NCBI RefSeq assembly: GCF_034424545.1 | Contig: NZ_CP139970.1 | Coordinates: 3,968,001-4,032,000 of the forward strand | DNA length: 64,000 nucleotides | Direction: 5' to 3' | Source of the DNA: Trinickia caryophylli | Lineage (GTDB): Bacteria; Pseudomonadota; Gammaproteobacteria; Burkholderiales; Burkholderiaceae | Part shown: one piece after another, positions 27,162 through 36,101 of the stretch | Layout: each line of letters begins with the position of its first letter | How positions within the stretch are numbered: position 1 is the stretch's first letter | The notes under the pieces: generated by a model | Databases searched by the model: none | What the model was told of the DNA's origin: nothing | Seen by the model: only the letters and a program-made list of their open reading frames with translations | Program-made: the position numbers and the translations under genes

Positions 27162-27338
27162 GGCGTCCTTCCATTGGCGCTTTATTGCCCTCGTAGACGT
27201 GGGCAGGCGCGTTCTCTATGAGGTGTCTTTTGTGAATCCCGGTAGCCGTTGGGAGTTGCCCCGCAGGGCTACCGCTCCTGATCGCGGAAAAACGCGCGGT
27301 GCGCGCACCTGCGCCTGGGTACGGGCGTAGCTGCGCGG

Positions 27339-27355
27339 TGTTCGGTCACCGAACA
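27339..27355. promoter_or_regulatory. 17-bp palindromic operator candidate
   Basis: TGTTCGGT-C-ACCGAACA is a perfect palindrome about 180 bp before the atoE-like start. Its size suits a dimeric repressor such as an IclR-, GntR- or TetR-type protein. No regulator gene adjoins it. Confidence 0.4.
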
Positions 27356-27564
27356 AATAGCCGTTTTTCGGCCGTTCAATGTAGGAGCCGAGGTAGGGAC
27401 GCGTCAATGGGACATCGGAAATAGCGTGCGGTGATCGGACGTGCGAACCGCACTCGTAAGCAGTGAGTCGGAACTTTGTAATGGTGGCCGGTTATACGTG
27501 CGGTTGGGCGGATGCGCGAAACGGCGTGCCGAATTCCGCTGAATCGGGGATGCAAGCATGGAAT

Positions 27565-27578
27565 AATGGTATACCATT
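27565..27578. promoter_or_regulatory. 14-bp palindrome with GntR-type core
   Basis: AATGGTATACCATT is a perfect palindrome about 80 bp before the OsmC gene. Its TGGTATACCA core resembles operators of FadR-subfamily GntR regulators such as UxuR. Confidence 0.4.
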
Positions 27579-27656
27579 CGCCATGCGCGGTATGTGCGTG
27601 GCACAGGCAGGCATATCGGACGCAGAGCGAGTCTTGGTCGATCAGGAGGACGGGCA

Positions 27657-28133
27657 ATGAGTAAAGGCGAACATCACTATTTCGTATCGGTGCAATGGAT
27701 GGGAAACCGCGGCAGCGGGACTTCGGCATACCGCGCGTATGGTCGCGAACATGTCATTCGGGCGGCAGGCAAGCCCGATATCGCCGGCTCGTCGGACGCG
27801 GCGTTTCTGGGCGACGCCAGCCGCTGGAATCCCGAAGATCTGCTGGTGGCTAGCGCGTCGGCATGCCACAAGCTTTGGTATTTGCATTTGTGCGCCGAGG
27901 CGGGCGTGATCGTCGTCGAATATCGGGACGAAGCGGAAGGAACGATGGTCGAAGACCGCAACGGCGGGCGTTTCACGCGAGTCGTCCTGCGCCCGCGCGT
28001 GCTCATCGCGCAAGGCGGCGATATCGAACTCGCCGGCCGCCTTCATCATGCCGCTCACGAGAAATGCTTCATCGCGAATTCACTGAACTTCCCCATCGAT
28101 TGCGAGCCGACGATCGAGCATGCGTCTGCGTGA
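27657..28133 (+). CDS. OsmC-family protein
   Basis: This 158-residue protein has the OsmC/Ohr fold: SRWNPEDLLVASASACHKLWYLHLCAEAG carries the first active-site Cys, and HAAHEKCFIANSLNFPIDCEP the second. Many members reduce organic hydroperoxides with two Cys. AGGAGG precedes the ATG. The gene stands alone after a long regulatory region. Confidence 0.9.
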   Translation: MSKGEHHYFVSVQWMGNRGSGTSAYRAYGREHVIRAAGKPDIAGSSDAAFLGDASRWNPEDLLVASASACHKLWYLHLCAEAGVIVVEYRDEAEGTMVEDRNGGRFTRVVLRPRVLIAQGGDIELAGRLHHAAHEKCFIANSLNFPIDCEPTIEHASA

Positions 28134-28223
28134 ATCGTGCGTGCGTTGGCTGCGTCGATCGCGGGCATGGCATGCCGATTGCGCCGCCTGTCGTCAAGCC
28201 CATTCGATTGAGGGAGACGAGCC

Positions 28224-28871
28224 ATGCCGGAAAAGAAGACATTGTCACGCGCCCGGGCCGACAAGCATGCGGGCAAGGCGCCGACCACGCAGGCCGGCGA
28301 ATTCGTGAAGGAGGAAATCGATCACGTCCGTGCGGGCAAGCACGGCGTGAAATCGACGAAGCAGGCGATCGCCATCGGCCTGTCGAAGGCGCGCCGCGCC
28401 GGCGTAGACCTGAAGCCGCCGAAGAAGGGCGCGACGAGCGAGTCCACGCGCAAGAAAGCGGAGCGAGATGCGGAGGCAGGCCAGCACAAGGCGGCCTCGC
28501 GCAAATCCGCCAGCACGGAAACGAAGGCGAAGCGTTCGCGTACGACCACGTCCGTGTTGAAACGCGAGGATTCGAGCAGCGTGTCACGCAGTTCGCTGTC
28601 GAAGCAGTCGAAGGCGGCAGCCGCCAAGCGGCCGGCGGCGAGCCGTTCGGCGGCCGCCAAGAAGGCCGCGCAGACGAAGGCCGCGCAGACGAAGGGCACG
28701 CAGACGAAGGGCACGCAGACGAAGGGCACGCAGACGAAGGGCACGCAGACGAAGGGCACGCAGACGCGCTCGAACGCCGCGAAAAAAGCGGCGCATACCA
28801 AAGGCGCTGCGGGGCGCTCGGCTGCAGCCAGGAAGGCGGCGCATACGCGCGAGGCACGCACGCACCACTGA
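28224..28871 (+). CDS. DUF6496-like basic protein with pentapeptide repeats
   Basis: The N-terminal 70 residues (KTLSRARADKHAGKAPTTQAG, KEEIDHVRAGKHGVKSTKQAIAIGLSKARRAG) match the small DUF6496-type family. The rest is a Lys/Ala/Ser/Thr-rich, histone H1-like tail of 145 residues, including seven exact or near pentapeptides (KAAQT twice, KGTQT five times). Such basic tails often bind nucleic acid, but no function is known. The 15-bp DNA repeat could change copy number without breaking the frame. Confidence 0.75.
   Translation: MPEKKTLSRARADKHAGKAPTTQAGEFVKEEIDHVRAGKHGVKSTKQAIAIGLSKARRAGVDLKPPKKGATSESTRKKAERDAEAGQHKAASRKSASTETKAKRSRTTTSVLKREDSSSVSRSSLSKQSKAAAAKRPAASRSAAAKKAAQTKAAQTKGTQTKGTQTKGTQTKGTQTKGTQTRSNAAKKAAHTKGAAGRSAAARKAAHTREARTHH
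28662..28766 (+). repeat. 15-bp tandem repeat, seven units
   Basis: Seven in-frame 15-bp units encode K(A/G)(A/T)QT; the last five are identical at protein level and nearly identical in DNA (unit AAGGGCACGCAGACG). Slippage would add or remove whole pentapeptides. Confidence 0.9.
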
Positions 28872-28992
28872 GCGGGACGCGTCGACGAGTAACGGTGCAG
28901 ACGCGCGTGTGCGCGCGCGCCGGTGCGCGATTCGGGCACAATGGGGATGCGGCGCGCGATGCGCCGCTCACGAGCAATGCAATGGAGCTGGC

Positions 28993-29319
28993 ATGCAACA
29001 GGACACACGTTATTCGCAAACGGCACCCGCGCGTGCCGACGTGGACGCGCTGCCCGGCACAACAGTCATCGAGTTCGGCACCGACTGGTGTGGATACTGC
29101 CGAGGCGCGCAGCCCGCCATCGTCGAGGCGCTTGGCCGCGCCAAGACGCCGCTGCGGCACCTGAAAATCGAGGACGGCCCGGGCCGCCCCCTGGGCCGTT
29201 CGTTCAAGGTCAAGCTCTGGCCGACGCTCGTCTTTCTGCGCGATGGTGCGGAAGTCGCGCGTGTCGTGCGCCCGACCGAGGCGGCGGCCATCGACGAGGC
29301 GCTCGCGGCACTCGGTTGA
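28993..29319 (+). CDS. Thioredoxin-family protein
   Basis: This 108-residue single-domain thioredoxin has the redox motif WCGYC at residues 30-34 and the cis-proline region LWPTLVFLRDG. No signal peptide is present, so it is cytoplasmic. GGAG lies five bases before the ATG; a longer frame to 28909 lacks support. The active site differs from the usual WCGPC, which may tune its redox potential. Confidence 0.88.
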   Translation: MQQDTRYSQTAPARADVDALPGTTVIEFGTDWCGYCRGAQPAIVEALGRAKTPLRHLKIEDGPGRPLGRSFKVKLWPTLVFLRDGAEVARVVRPTEAAAIDEALAALG

Positions 29320-29344
29320 GCGGCCGGCCTCGCGGTGCCCCGCG

Positions 29345-29572
29345 CTAGAGCGGCCGTGGCCGAGTTCCCGACGGGTCGGGCAGGTCATGCTCGGGCGGGT
29401 AGGGCGCGCTCGCCGGGTCCTTCGACTTCGTTTCGTTGGGGTCGCGCGGGACCACCCGATCGGCCTCGCGCTCGGGAATCGTGTCCATCGGCGTACCGCT
29501 GCCGGGGGCGTGGGGTTTGGATGCGGGTGTGCGCTCGCGGCTCGGCGAGGCAGCTCGGCGGTTGTCTGTCAT
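29345..29572 (-). CDS. 75-residue hydrophilic, probably disordered protein
   Basis: The product is rich in Pro, Asp, Arg and Glu and has no hydrophobic stretch. AAGGAT about eight bases before the ATG supports translation. It resembles small disordered proteins common in Burkholderia genomes, with no known role. Confidence 0.5.
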   Translation of the reverse strand: MTDNRRAASPSRERTPASKPHAPGSGTPMDTIPEREADRVVPRDPNETKSKDPASAPYPPEHDLPDPSGTRPRPL

Positions 29573-29690
29573 CGTGGTGATCCTTCTTGCTGCTGGTAAT
29601 ACCCGATGCGCCGCAACATCCGTGCCGCAGCCGCTCTGCCGTCATCGCCGCGTGCCGATGCCGGGCGTCGGGGCGGCCCTTCGCGTCGCT

Positions 29691-31169
29691 TCACTCGCGC
29701 GCGCGAATTTCGATGGCCGTCCGGGCTCCCTTGCGCAGTAAAGCCAGCGCGTCGACCAATGCGCGGCGCAAGCGCGGCTCGCACGCGAGCGCCTCCGGGA
29801 ACACCTCCCGTACATTCAACAGGGCCTGCACGAGCGCTTCCGGCGAGTCGCCGCAGGGCACGGCCGCGGCCGATAACCGGGCGGCGAGCGGGTCGCTGAT
29901 CTCGTACCGCGTGCCGTCGTCGGCGCGTCCTTGCACGAAGCGCATCCATGCGGCCAGTGCGAGCGCAAGGCGCGCGAACGGCTGGCCCGAGGCCAGCCGC
30001 TCCGCGATCGGCGCGAGGAGCCGCGGCGGAATTTTCTGACTGCCGTCCATCGCGATCTGCGCACATCGATGCTTGAGCGCAGGGTTGGCGAAGCGTTCGA
30101 GCAACGCGTCACGATAGGCATTCGTATCGAACGAGGCCGGTACGCGCAGCGTTGGCGCGATCTCGTCGGTCATCGTCGCGTGAATGAGCCGGCGCATCGC
30201 CGGTGCGGCGATCGCGGCATCGACGGTTTCGATCCCGGTCAGCATCGAGAGATACGCGATGGCCGAGTGCGTGCCGTTGAGCATCCGCAGCTTGGCGAGT
30301 TCGTAAGGCGTGACATCGTCGACGAGTTGAGCGCCGGCCGCCTCCCATGCGGGCCGGCCCGCGGGGAAGCGATCTTCGATGACCCACTGGCAAAACGGCT
30401 CGCAAGGCACCGGCAACGCATCTTCGCAGCCGAGCGCGGCGGCAGCCGTGGCGCGATCGGCTGCCGTCGTGGCCGGCACGATGCGATCGACCATCGTCGA
30501 CGGGAAAGCGACGCGCTCGGCGATGTGCTTGGCGAGGGCCGCATCGAGCGCCTGTGCAAACGAGCAGACGACCTGGCGCACCGCGGCGCCGTTATGCGCA
30601 AGGTTGTCGCAAGAGAGCACCGCAAACGGTGCGTCGATCCGGGCACGCAGGGCAGCCACGAGGATGCCCGGCACCGTAACCGGCGCGTGCGGATGCGCGA
30701 GATCGTGCACGACGCCCGGATGAGTCCAGTCGACGTCCCCGGTTTTCGTATCGCGGCAATAGCCTTTTTCGGTCACGGTGAGCGAGACGATGCGCACGGC
30801 CGGGTCGGCCAGACGCGCGAAGAGCGCCGGCCGGTCGTACGGCATCGCGAGCACTTCCTCGACGATGCGCGCAATCCGCACACGTTCGCCTTGCGCGCCG
30901 CGCTCGATGACGGAGTAAAGGCCGCCTTGCGCCATCAGGGCGTCGCGCTTGCTCGTGTCGCCCTGGAGCGTGACGCCGCAGATACCCCAGTTGCCACCGG
31001 CCGCCGCTACGGCACGCTCGGTCAGGAGCGCCTGATGTGCGCGATGGAAATTGCCGAGGCCCAGATGGACGATGCCGATGCGCGGTGCAGACCAGTCGCG
31101 CGAAAGCAGAAATGGGCTTAGCGAGGGCAACGCGTCGCGGCTCAGGCGGGCGGGCGAATGGTCGGTCAT
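29691..31169 (-). CDS. uxuB: Mannitol dehydrogenase-family oxidoreductase, probable fructuronate reductase
   Basis: This 492-residue long-chain polyol dehydrogenase has an N-terminal Rossmann motif (GIVHLGLGNFHRAHQA) and the catalytic KLRMLNGTHSAIAYL. UxuB interconverts fructuronate and mannonate with NAD(H). The divergent mannonate dehydratase supports this over mannitol or arabinitol use. GGACC precedes the start MTDHSPARL. Specificity rests on the neighbourhood. Confidence 0.82.
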   Translation of the reverse strand: MTDHSPARLSRDALPSLSPFLLSRDWSAPRIGIVHLGLGNFHRAHQALLTERAVAAAGGNWGICGVTLQGDTSKRDALMAQGGLYSVIERGAQGERVRIARIVEEVLAMPYDRPALFARLADPAVRIVSLTVTEKGYCRDTKTGDVDWTHPGVVHDLAHPHAPVTVPGILVAALRARIDAPFAVLSCDNLAHNGAAVRQVVCSFAQALDAALAKHIAERVAFPSTMVDRIVPATTAADRATAAAALGCEDALPVPCEPFCQWVIEDRFPAGRPAWEAAGAQLVDDVTPYELAKLRMLNGTHSAIAYLSMLTGIETVDAAIAAPAMRRLIHATMTDEIAPTLRVPASFDTNAYRDALLERFANPALKHRCAQIAMDGSQKIPPRLLAPIAERLASGQPFARLALALAAWMRFVQGRADDGTRYEISDPLAARLSAAAVPCGDSPEALVQALLNVREVFPEALACEPRLRRALVDALALLRKGARTAIEIRARE

Positions 31170-31370
31170 CGGAGCGGTCCTGGTTGAAAGACTTGGCGGG
31201 CGAGTCGGGAAAGCGGCGGGTATCACACCGAATGTCGCCCGAACGTCGCCCGAATCGAGTCGGCCCGATTCGGCAGCGGTGCGCCGGTTAGCGGCAGCCT
31301 CCGCGGATAACAAGCGCGCGATCCATGCCTGAATCGGTAGGCGTAATCCCCTGGGTTCGATAGCGGATAC

Positions 31371-31409
31371 TTGTATGGTAGCATGCTGGCTCATCGGATT
31401 GATACAAGG
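31371..31409. promoter_or_regulatory. Widely spaced inverted CTTGTAT/ATACAAG
   Basis: CTTGTAT (31371-31377) and ATACAAG (31403-31409) are inverted and 25 bp apart, with the palindrome AGCATGCT between them. They lie just before manD in the divergent uxuB/manD promoter region, and each half resembles a GntR-type half-site. Confidence 0.4.
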
Positions 31410-31417
31410 ATCCCCGC

Positions 31418-32626
31418 ATGAAAATCGTTCGAGCGGACGTGATCGTGACCTGCCCCGGGCGCAACTTCGTCACCCTGAAGATCGTGACGGATGAAGGCAT
31501 TCACGGCATCGGCGACGCCACGTTGAACGGCCGCGAGCTCGCAGTGGCCTCGTATCTCGAGGATCATGTCTGCCCGACGCTGATCGGGCGCGATCCGGGC
31601 CGGATCGAGGACACCTGGCAGTACCTTTACCGAGGTGCCTACTGGCGCCGCGGCCCCGTGACGATGACGGCGATCGCCGCCGTGGACATGGCGCTATGGG
31701 ATATTCTCGGCAAAGCGGCGGGCATGCCGCTCTACAAACTGCTTGGCGGCGCTTCCCGCGAAGCGGTGATGGTGTACGGGCATGCGACGGGGCGCGACAT
31801 TCCCGAGGCGCTCGAGCGCTACGCGGCGCACGTCGAGGCTGGCTACAAGGCCGTGCGTGTTCAATGCGGAGTGCCGCGCATGGGCTCGGTCTACGGTGTG
31901 AGCGAATCGGCCGGCGCTTATGAGCCCGCGAAGAAGGGCGCGGTCGACGAGCAGGTCTGGTCTTCCGAGAAATACCTCGATTTCGCGCCGCGGCTCTTCG
32001 AGGCCGTGCGCGCCAAATTCGGCTTCGATACGCATCTGCTGCACGACGTCCATCATCGGCTCACGCCGATCGAGGCGGCGCGTTTCGGCAAGGCGGTCGA
32101 GCCTTACCGGCTCTTCTGGATGGAAGACCCGACACCGGCCGACAATCAAGCGGGTTTTCGCCTCATTCGCGAGCACACGGTCACTCCCATTGCGGTCGGC
32201 GAAGTATTCAACAGCATCTGGGACTGCAAGCAATTGATCGAAGAGCAGTTGATCGATTACATCCGCGCAACGCTCACGCACGCGGGCGGCATCACGCACC
32301 TGCGGCGCATTGCCGATTTCGCGTCGCTCTATCAGGTGCGCACGGGGTGTCACGGGCCGTCGGATTTGTCGCCCGTATGCATGGGCGCGGCATTGCATTT
32401 CGATCTGTGGGCGCCGAACTTCGGCGTTCAGGAATACATGGGTTTTCCCGAGGCTGCGCTCGAGGTCTTTCCGCACGCGTGGCGTTTCGAGCACGGGATG
32501 ATGCATCCCGGCGAAGCGCCGGGGCATGGCGTCGATATCGACGAGGCGCTTGCGGCGCGCTACCCCTACGAGCGTGCCTATCTTCCCGTGGCGAGGCTCG
32601 AAGACGGAACGATGTGGAACTGGTAA
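31418..32626 (+). CDS. manD: D-mannonate dehydratase, enolase superfamily
   Basis: This 402-residue protein converts D-mannonate to 2-keto-3-deoxygluconate. The barrel carries the metal ligands in [19 protein letters not shown] and [11 protein letters not shown], and the catalytic [16 protein letters not shown]; the C-terminus MWNW is typical of ManD/RspA. It is the first gene of an operon with a dehydrogenase, transporter and GntR regulator. Some ManD-like proteins have low activity, so efficiency cannot be judged. Confidence 0.93.
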   Translation: MKIVRADVIVTCPGRNFVTLKIVTDEGIHGIGDATLNGRELAVASYLEDHVCPTLIGRDPGRIEDTWQYLYRGAYWRRGPVTMTAIAAVDMALWDILGKAAGMPLYKLLGGASREAVMVYGHATGRDIPEALERYAAHVEAGYKAVRVQCGVPRMGSVYGVSESAGAYEPAKKGAVDEQVWSSEKYLDFAPRLFEAVRAKFGFDTHLLHDVHHRLTPIEAARFGKAVEPYRLFWMEDPTPADNQAGFRLIREHTVTPIAVGEVFNSIWDCKQLIEEQLIDYIRATLTHAGGITHLRRIADFASLYQVRTGCHGPSDLSPVCMGAALHFDLWAPNFGVQEYMGFPEAALEVFPHAWRFEHGMMHPGEAPGHGVDIDEALAARYPYERAYLPVARLEDGTMWNW

Positions 32627-32645
32627 GACTGGTAAGGAGTCCTCT

Positions 32646-33683
32646 ATGTTTGCAGCTGTGCTTCACGAACCGAAACTGATCCGCATCGACGAACTCGAAC
32701 GACCCGAACCGCGCCCCGGCGAAGTGCGTGTGCGTATCCGGGCGGGGGGCATCTGCGGCTCGGATCTGTCTTATTACAGCAAGGGCAAGAGCGGCGATTT
32801 CGCAGTGCGCGAGCCGTTCGTGCTCGGGCACGAGGCCGCGGGCGAGATCGACGCGCTGGGCGAAGGTGTGACGGGCCTCCACATCGGCGAGCGCGTTGCC
32901 GTCAATCCGGGGCTCGCCTGCGGCGTTTGCCGCTATTGCGCGGCCGGCATGCCGAACCATTGCCTCGACATGCGCTTCATGGGCAGCGCCTCCACTTTTC
33001 CGCACAGCCAGGGCATGTTCCGTCAATACATCGTCGCGGCCGCGCGGCAGTGCGTGCCGATGCCCGAGCGCGTGGATTTTGCCGCCGCTTCGATGGCGGA
33101 GCCGCTCGCCGTCGCGCTGCATGCGATCAAGCGGGCAGGCTCGCTCGTGGGCGCGCAGGTGCTCGTCGTCGGCTGCGGTCCGATCGGATGCCTGCTGCTC
33201 GCCGTGGCGCGGCGGGCCGGGGCGCATCGGCTCGTGGCGCTCGACTTGTCCGAGCCTGCGCTCGAGATGGCCCGACGTCTCGGCGCCGACGACGCGTTCG
33301 ATGCGGCCGACGACGCACGCATCGCGCAGTGGTCCGAACGGCGCGGCACGTTTGACGTCGTGATCGAGGCATCGGGCAGCCCCGCCGGCCTCGGCACGGC
33401 CTTGCGCGCCGTCCGCGCGGGCGGCACGGTGCTGCAGGTGGGCAACCTGCCGGCAGGGCAATCGCCCGTTGCGGCCAACCTCGTGATGGCGAAGGAAATT
33501 CAGTACGTGGGTTCGTTTCGCTTCGCCGATGAATATACCGTGGCAGCCGAAGAGATTGCCGCGGGCAAAATCGACGTGCGCGCGGTGATGACGCATACGT
33601 TCCCGCTGGAGCAGGCGAATCGGGCATTCGAAGTCGCGCAGGACCGGTCCCGTGCGATGAAAGTGCATTTGACGTTCGATTGA
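32646..33683 (+). CDS. Zinc-dependent dehydrogenase, L-idonate 5-dehydrogenase-like
   Basis: This 345-residue medium-chain dehydrogenase has the catalytic-zinc Cys in GGICGSDLSYY, GHEAAGEIDALGEG, a structural zinc site with four Cys (CGVCRYCAAGMPNHC) and the NAD(P)-binding VVGCGPIGCLL. It resembles IdnD, which oxidises L-idonate to 5-ketogluconate. AAGGAG precedes the ATG, 19 bp after manD. The sugar acid used here is uncertain. Confidence 0.85.
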   Translation: MFAAVLHEPKLIRIDELERPEPRPGEVRVRIRAGGICGSDLSYYSKGKSGDFAVREPFVLGHEAAGEIDALGEGVTGLHIGERVAVNPGLACGVCRYCAAGMPNHCLDMRFMGSASTFPHSQGMFRQYIVAAARQCVPMPERVDFAAASMAEPLAVALHAIKRAGSLVGAQVLVVGCGPIGCLLLAVARRAGAHRLVALDLSEPALEMARRLGADDAFDAADDARIAQWSERRGTFDVVIEASGSPAGLGTALRAVRAGGTVLQVGNLPAGQSPVAANLVMAKEIQYVGSFRFADEYTVAAEEIAAGKIDVRAVMTHTFPLEQANRAFEVAQDRSRAMKVHLTFD

Positions 33684-33812
33684 GCAGACGCGGGCCACGC
33701 GTTCATCGGCGTGGGCCGAGCACATCGCATGCGCGTGTTCCGATTCATCCGCTATTCATTCGACCTCGGTCGACAGGCCCGCCAAGAGGCTTTTTTTACA
33801 GGAGACGATCGT

Positions 33813-35105
33813 ATGTTCAAGAGCCAACGGTGGTTTGTCGTGGGGTTGTTTTTTCTCGCCGGCGTCGTCAATTACCTCGATCGCGCCGCGCTTTCGATCG
33901 CCGCGCCGCTGATCCAGAAAGATCTGCAACTGACCCATGCCGAACTCGGCATTGTCTTCAGCAGTTTCTTCATCGGCTACGCCATTTTCAATTTCGTCGG
34001 CGGTGTGCTCTCCGACAAGTACGGTGCGAAGCGCGTATTCGGCGCCGCAATGGCGATATGGTCGATCTTCTGCGGCGCGACGGCGCTCGCCACGGGCATC
34101 GTTTCGCTGATCGCGTTGCGCGTGCTCTTCGGCATGGGCGAAGGGCCTTTCAGCTCCTCCAACAGCAAGATGGTCAACAACTGGTTTCCGCGGCAGGAAG
34201 TTGCGAGCGCGATTGGCGTCATCAGCTCCGGCACGCCGCTCGGCGGCGCCGTGGCGGGCCCCGTCGTCGGCTATCTCGCCGTGCAGTTCGGCTGGCGCTG
34301 GGCGTTCGTCGGCATCATGCTGCTCGGCCTTGTCTGGCTCATTGCCTGGGTGACGACGACGACCGAGCATCCTGCCGATCATCCGCGCATCCGTCGCACC
34401 GAACTCGAATGGATCGCGGCCGGGCAGCGTGCCGAAGGGGCCGCCGCGCAGGGCGAAAGCGGCGAGTCCGTGCCGCTTTCGCAGCTTCTGCGCCGGCCGC
34501 TCGTGCTCGCTACGGCGGGTGCCTTTTTCGCGTACAACTACGTGCTCTTCTTCTTCCTTTCGTGGTTTCCGACCTACCTGATGGAAGCTCATCATCTGAG
34601 CCTGCGGGACATGAGCATCGCCACCGTCATTCCCTGGGTGCTCGGCAGCGTGGGGCTGGCCGCGGGCGGCTTCGTCTCCGACGCGATCATGAAGATGACC
34701 GGCCGGGCGCTGCTCTCGCGTCGAATCGTGCTCGGCACCTGCCTGAGCGCATCGGCGATCTGCGTCGCGCTGGCCGGTGGGGTGGCGAGCACGCAAGGCG
34801 CGGTCGCGCTGATGTCGGTCGCAATCTTCTTCCTTTATATGACCGGCTCCATCTACTGGGCCGTGATCCAGGACACGGTGCCGCGCAAGAACGTCGGTGG
34901 CGTGGGCGGTTTCGTGCATTTCCTCGCGAACATCGCGGGCGTCGTGGGCCCGGCCGTGACGGGCTTTATCGTGCAGGCCGCGCACGGCGCCTACGCGAGC
35001 GCGTTCGTGTTGGCAGGGGCAGTGGCCGTGGCCGGCTCTTTTTGCGCGATCGTCGGCATCCGCGAGCCGCGCCTGCCATCGGTTGGCGTAGAGCGCGCAT
35101 GGTAG
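33813..35105 (+). CDS. MFS sugar-acid transporter, anion:cation symporter family
   Basis: This 430-residue protein has 12 membrane helices and family motifs such as NYLDRAALSIAAPLI, GGVLSDKYGAKRVF and the GMGEGPFSSSNSKMVNNWFP segment typical of glucarate, galactonate and hexuronate transporters. AGGAG lies eight bases before the ATG. Position between the dehydrogenase and GntR genes suggests uptake of a hexuronate or aldonate. Confidence 0.9.
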   Translation: MFKSQRWFVVGLFFLAGVVNYLDRAALSIAAPLIQKDLQLTHAELGIVFSSFFIGYAIFNFVGGVLSDKYGAKRVFGAAMAIWSIFCGATALATGIVSLIALRVLFGMGEGPFSSSNSKMVNNWFPRQEVASAIGVISSGTPLGGAVAGPVVGYLAVQFGWRWAFVGIMLLGLVWLIAWVTTTTEHPADHPRIRRTELEWIAAGQRAEGAAAQGESGESVPLSQLLRRPLVLATAGAFFAYNYVLFFFLSWFPTYLMEAHHLSLRDMSIATVIPWVLGSVGLAAGGFVSDAIMKMTGRALLSRRIVLGTCLSASAICVALAGGVASTQGAVALMSVAIFFLYMTGSIYWAVIQDTVPRKNVGGVGGFVHFLANIAGVVGPAVTGFIVQAAHGAYASAFVLAGAVAVAGSFCAIVGIREPRLPSVGVERAW

Positions 35106-35161
35106 TATGGCAGGATCGCCTCGATACGACGTGCCTCGACACGGCCCCCACTTTCGTTCAC

Positions 35162-35986
35162 ATGAAACTCTCGCCGCGCACCGCTCCGACAACGAACTCA
35201 GATATCGCCGTGCCGCGCGTGGCGCGGCGGCGCGTGGAAGCGGCGCCCGAGGCGCGCGCGGCCATGTCGGAATTGGCGGCACGGTTGTCGCCGGACTCGC
35301 ATGAGCCGATTGGCGGTCAGATCTTCCGCGTGTTGCGGCAGGCGATTTTCGCGGGCAGGCTGACGCCGGGCACGCCGCTCTCCGAGAAGGAGGTGTCCGA
35401 GGTGTTTCACGTCTCGCGCCAGCCGGTACGAGAGGCGTTCATCAAGCTGGCCGAGTCGGGCGTACTGCAGGTGCTGCCGCAGCGCGGCACGTTCGTGCGC
35501 AGGATCTCGCCGCGCCGGGTACGCGAGGGGCGCTTCATCCGCGAGGCGATCGAGACGGCGGTCGTGCGCAAGGCGGCCGATTCGATCACCGACGGCCAAC
35601 TGCGCGAGTTGGCCGAGAACCTGCGGGAGCAGAAGCTGGCAGCCAGGGTCAACGACACGGCTGCATTTCTCGCGCTCGACGAGGCATTTCACTACTCGAT
35701 CGCACGCTCGATCGACTGCATCGCGGCGTGGGAGACGATCCAGGACATCAAGGCGCAGATGGACCGTGTGCGGTACCTGAGCCTGCCTGACGTTTCGCCG
35801 CTCGATCTTCTGATCCGGCAGCATGCGAAGATTCTGGCGGGGCTGCGTGCGCACGATGCGGCCGCGGCCGAGGAAGCGATGCGTGCGCACCTGCGCGAGA
35901 TTCTCGTCTCGCTCGGGCCGATCGCCAGACGCAATCCCGAGTGGTTCGAGGCGGACGAGCCCGAGCGCGTGACGCTTTCGACCTGA
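35162..35986 (+). CDS. GntR-family regulator, FadR/FCD type
   Basis: This 274-residue protein has a winged helix (about residues 45-115; FRVLRQAIFAGRLTPGTPLS, SEVFHVSRQPVREAFIKLAE) and an FCD ligand domain with candidate metal His residues in DEAFHYSIA and RQHAKILAGL. It probably represses the uxuB/manD operon in response to a sugar acid. An in-frame ATG at 35099 overlapping the transporter stop is an alternative start; neither has a good ribosome site. Confidence 0.88.
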   Translation: MKLSPRTAPTTNSDIAVPRVARRRVEAAPEARAAMSELAARLSPDSHEPIGGQIFRVLRQAIFAGRLTPGTPLSEKEVSEVFHVSRQPVREAFIKLAESGVLQVLPQRGTFVRRISPRRVREGRFIREAIETAVVRKAADSITDGQLRELAENLREQKLAARVNDTAAFLALDEAFHYSIARSIDCIAAWETIQDIKAQMDRVRYLSLPDVSPLDLLIRQHAKILAGLRAHDAAAAEEAMRAHLREILVSLGPIARRNPEWFEADEPERVTLST

Positions 35987-36033
35987 ACCGAACGCGTTGC
36001 GGATGTCACGCCCGGCGCGCCTGCGCGCGTCCG

Positions 36034-36099
36034 GCCGGGCGCCTGTGCCCGTCTCGCCGGGCGCCCGTGCCCGTCCCGCCGGGTGCTCGTGCCCGTCCC
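36034..36099. repeat. Three 22-bp tandem repeats
   Basis: Units at 36034-36055, 36056-36077 and 36078-36099 share the pattern GCCGGGYGCYYGTGCCCGTCYC with two to four differences. They fill the gap between convergent GntR and chemoreceptor genes. Confidence 0.85.
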
Positions 36100-36101
36100 C
36101 G

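Larger units (their letters stand above)
27162..27656. other. Intergenic region with several palindromes
   Basis: These 495 bp between divergent genes hold an 8-bp inverted repeat at 27240-27274 and two operator-like palindromes listed separately. No credible coding frame was found. Confidence 0.6.

Noticed and set aside
27598..27614. Sigma-54 promoter (TGGCAC...GGCAT) before the OsmC gene
   Set aside because: The spacing between the GG and GC elements is one base too short and the -12 element is poor.
33680..35161. Long N-terminal extension of the GntR frame through the transporter gene
   Set aside because: The segment is Arg-rich and out of frame with the clearly coding transporter; GntR homology starts only after 35162.
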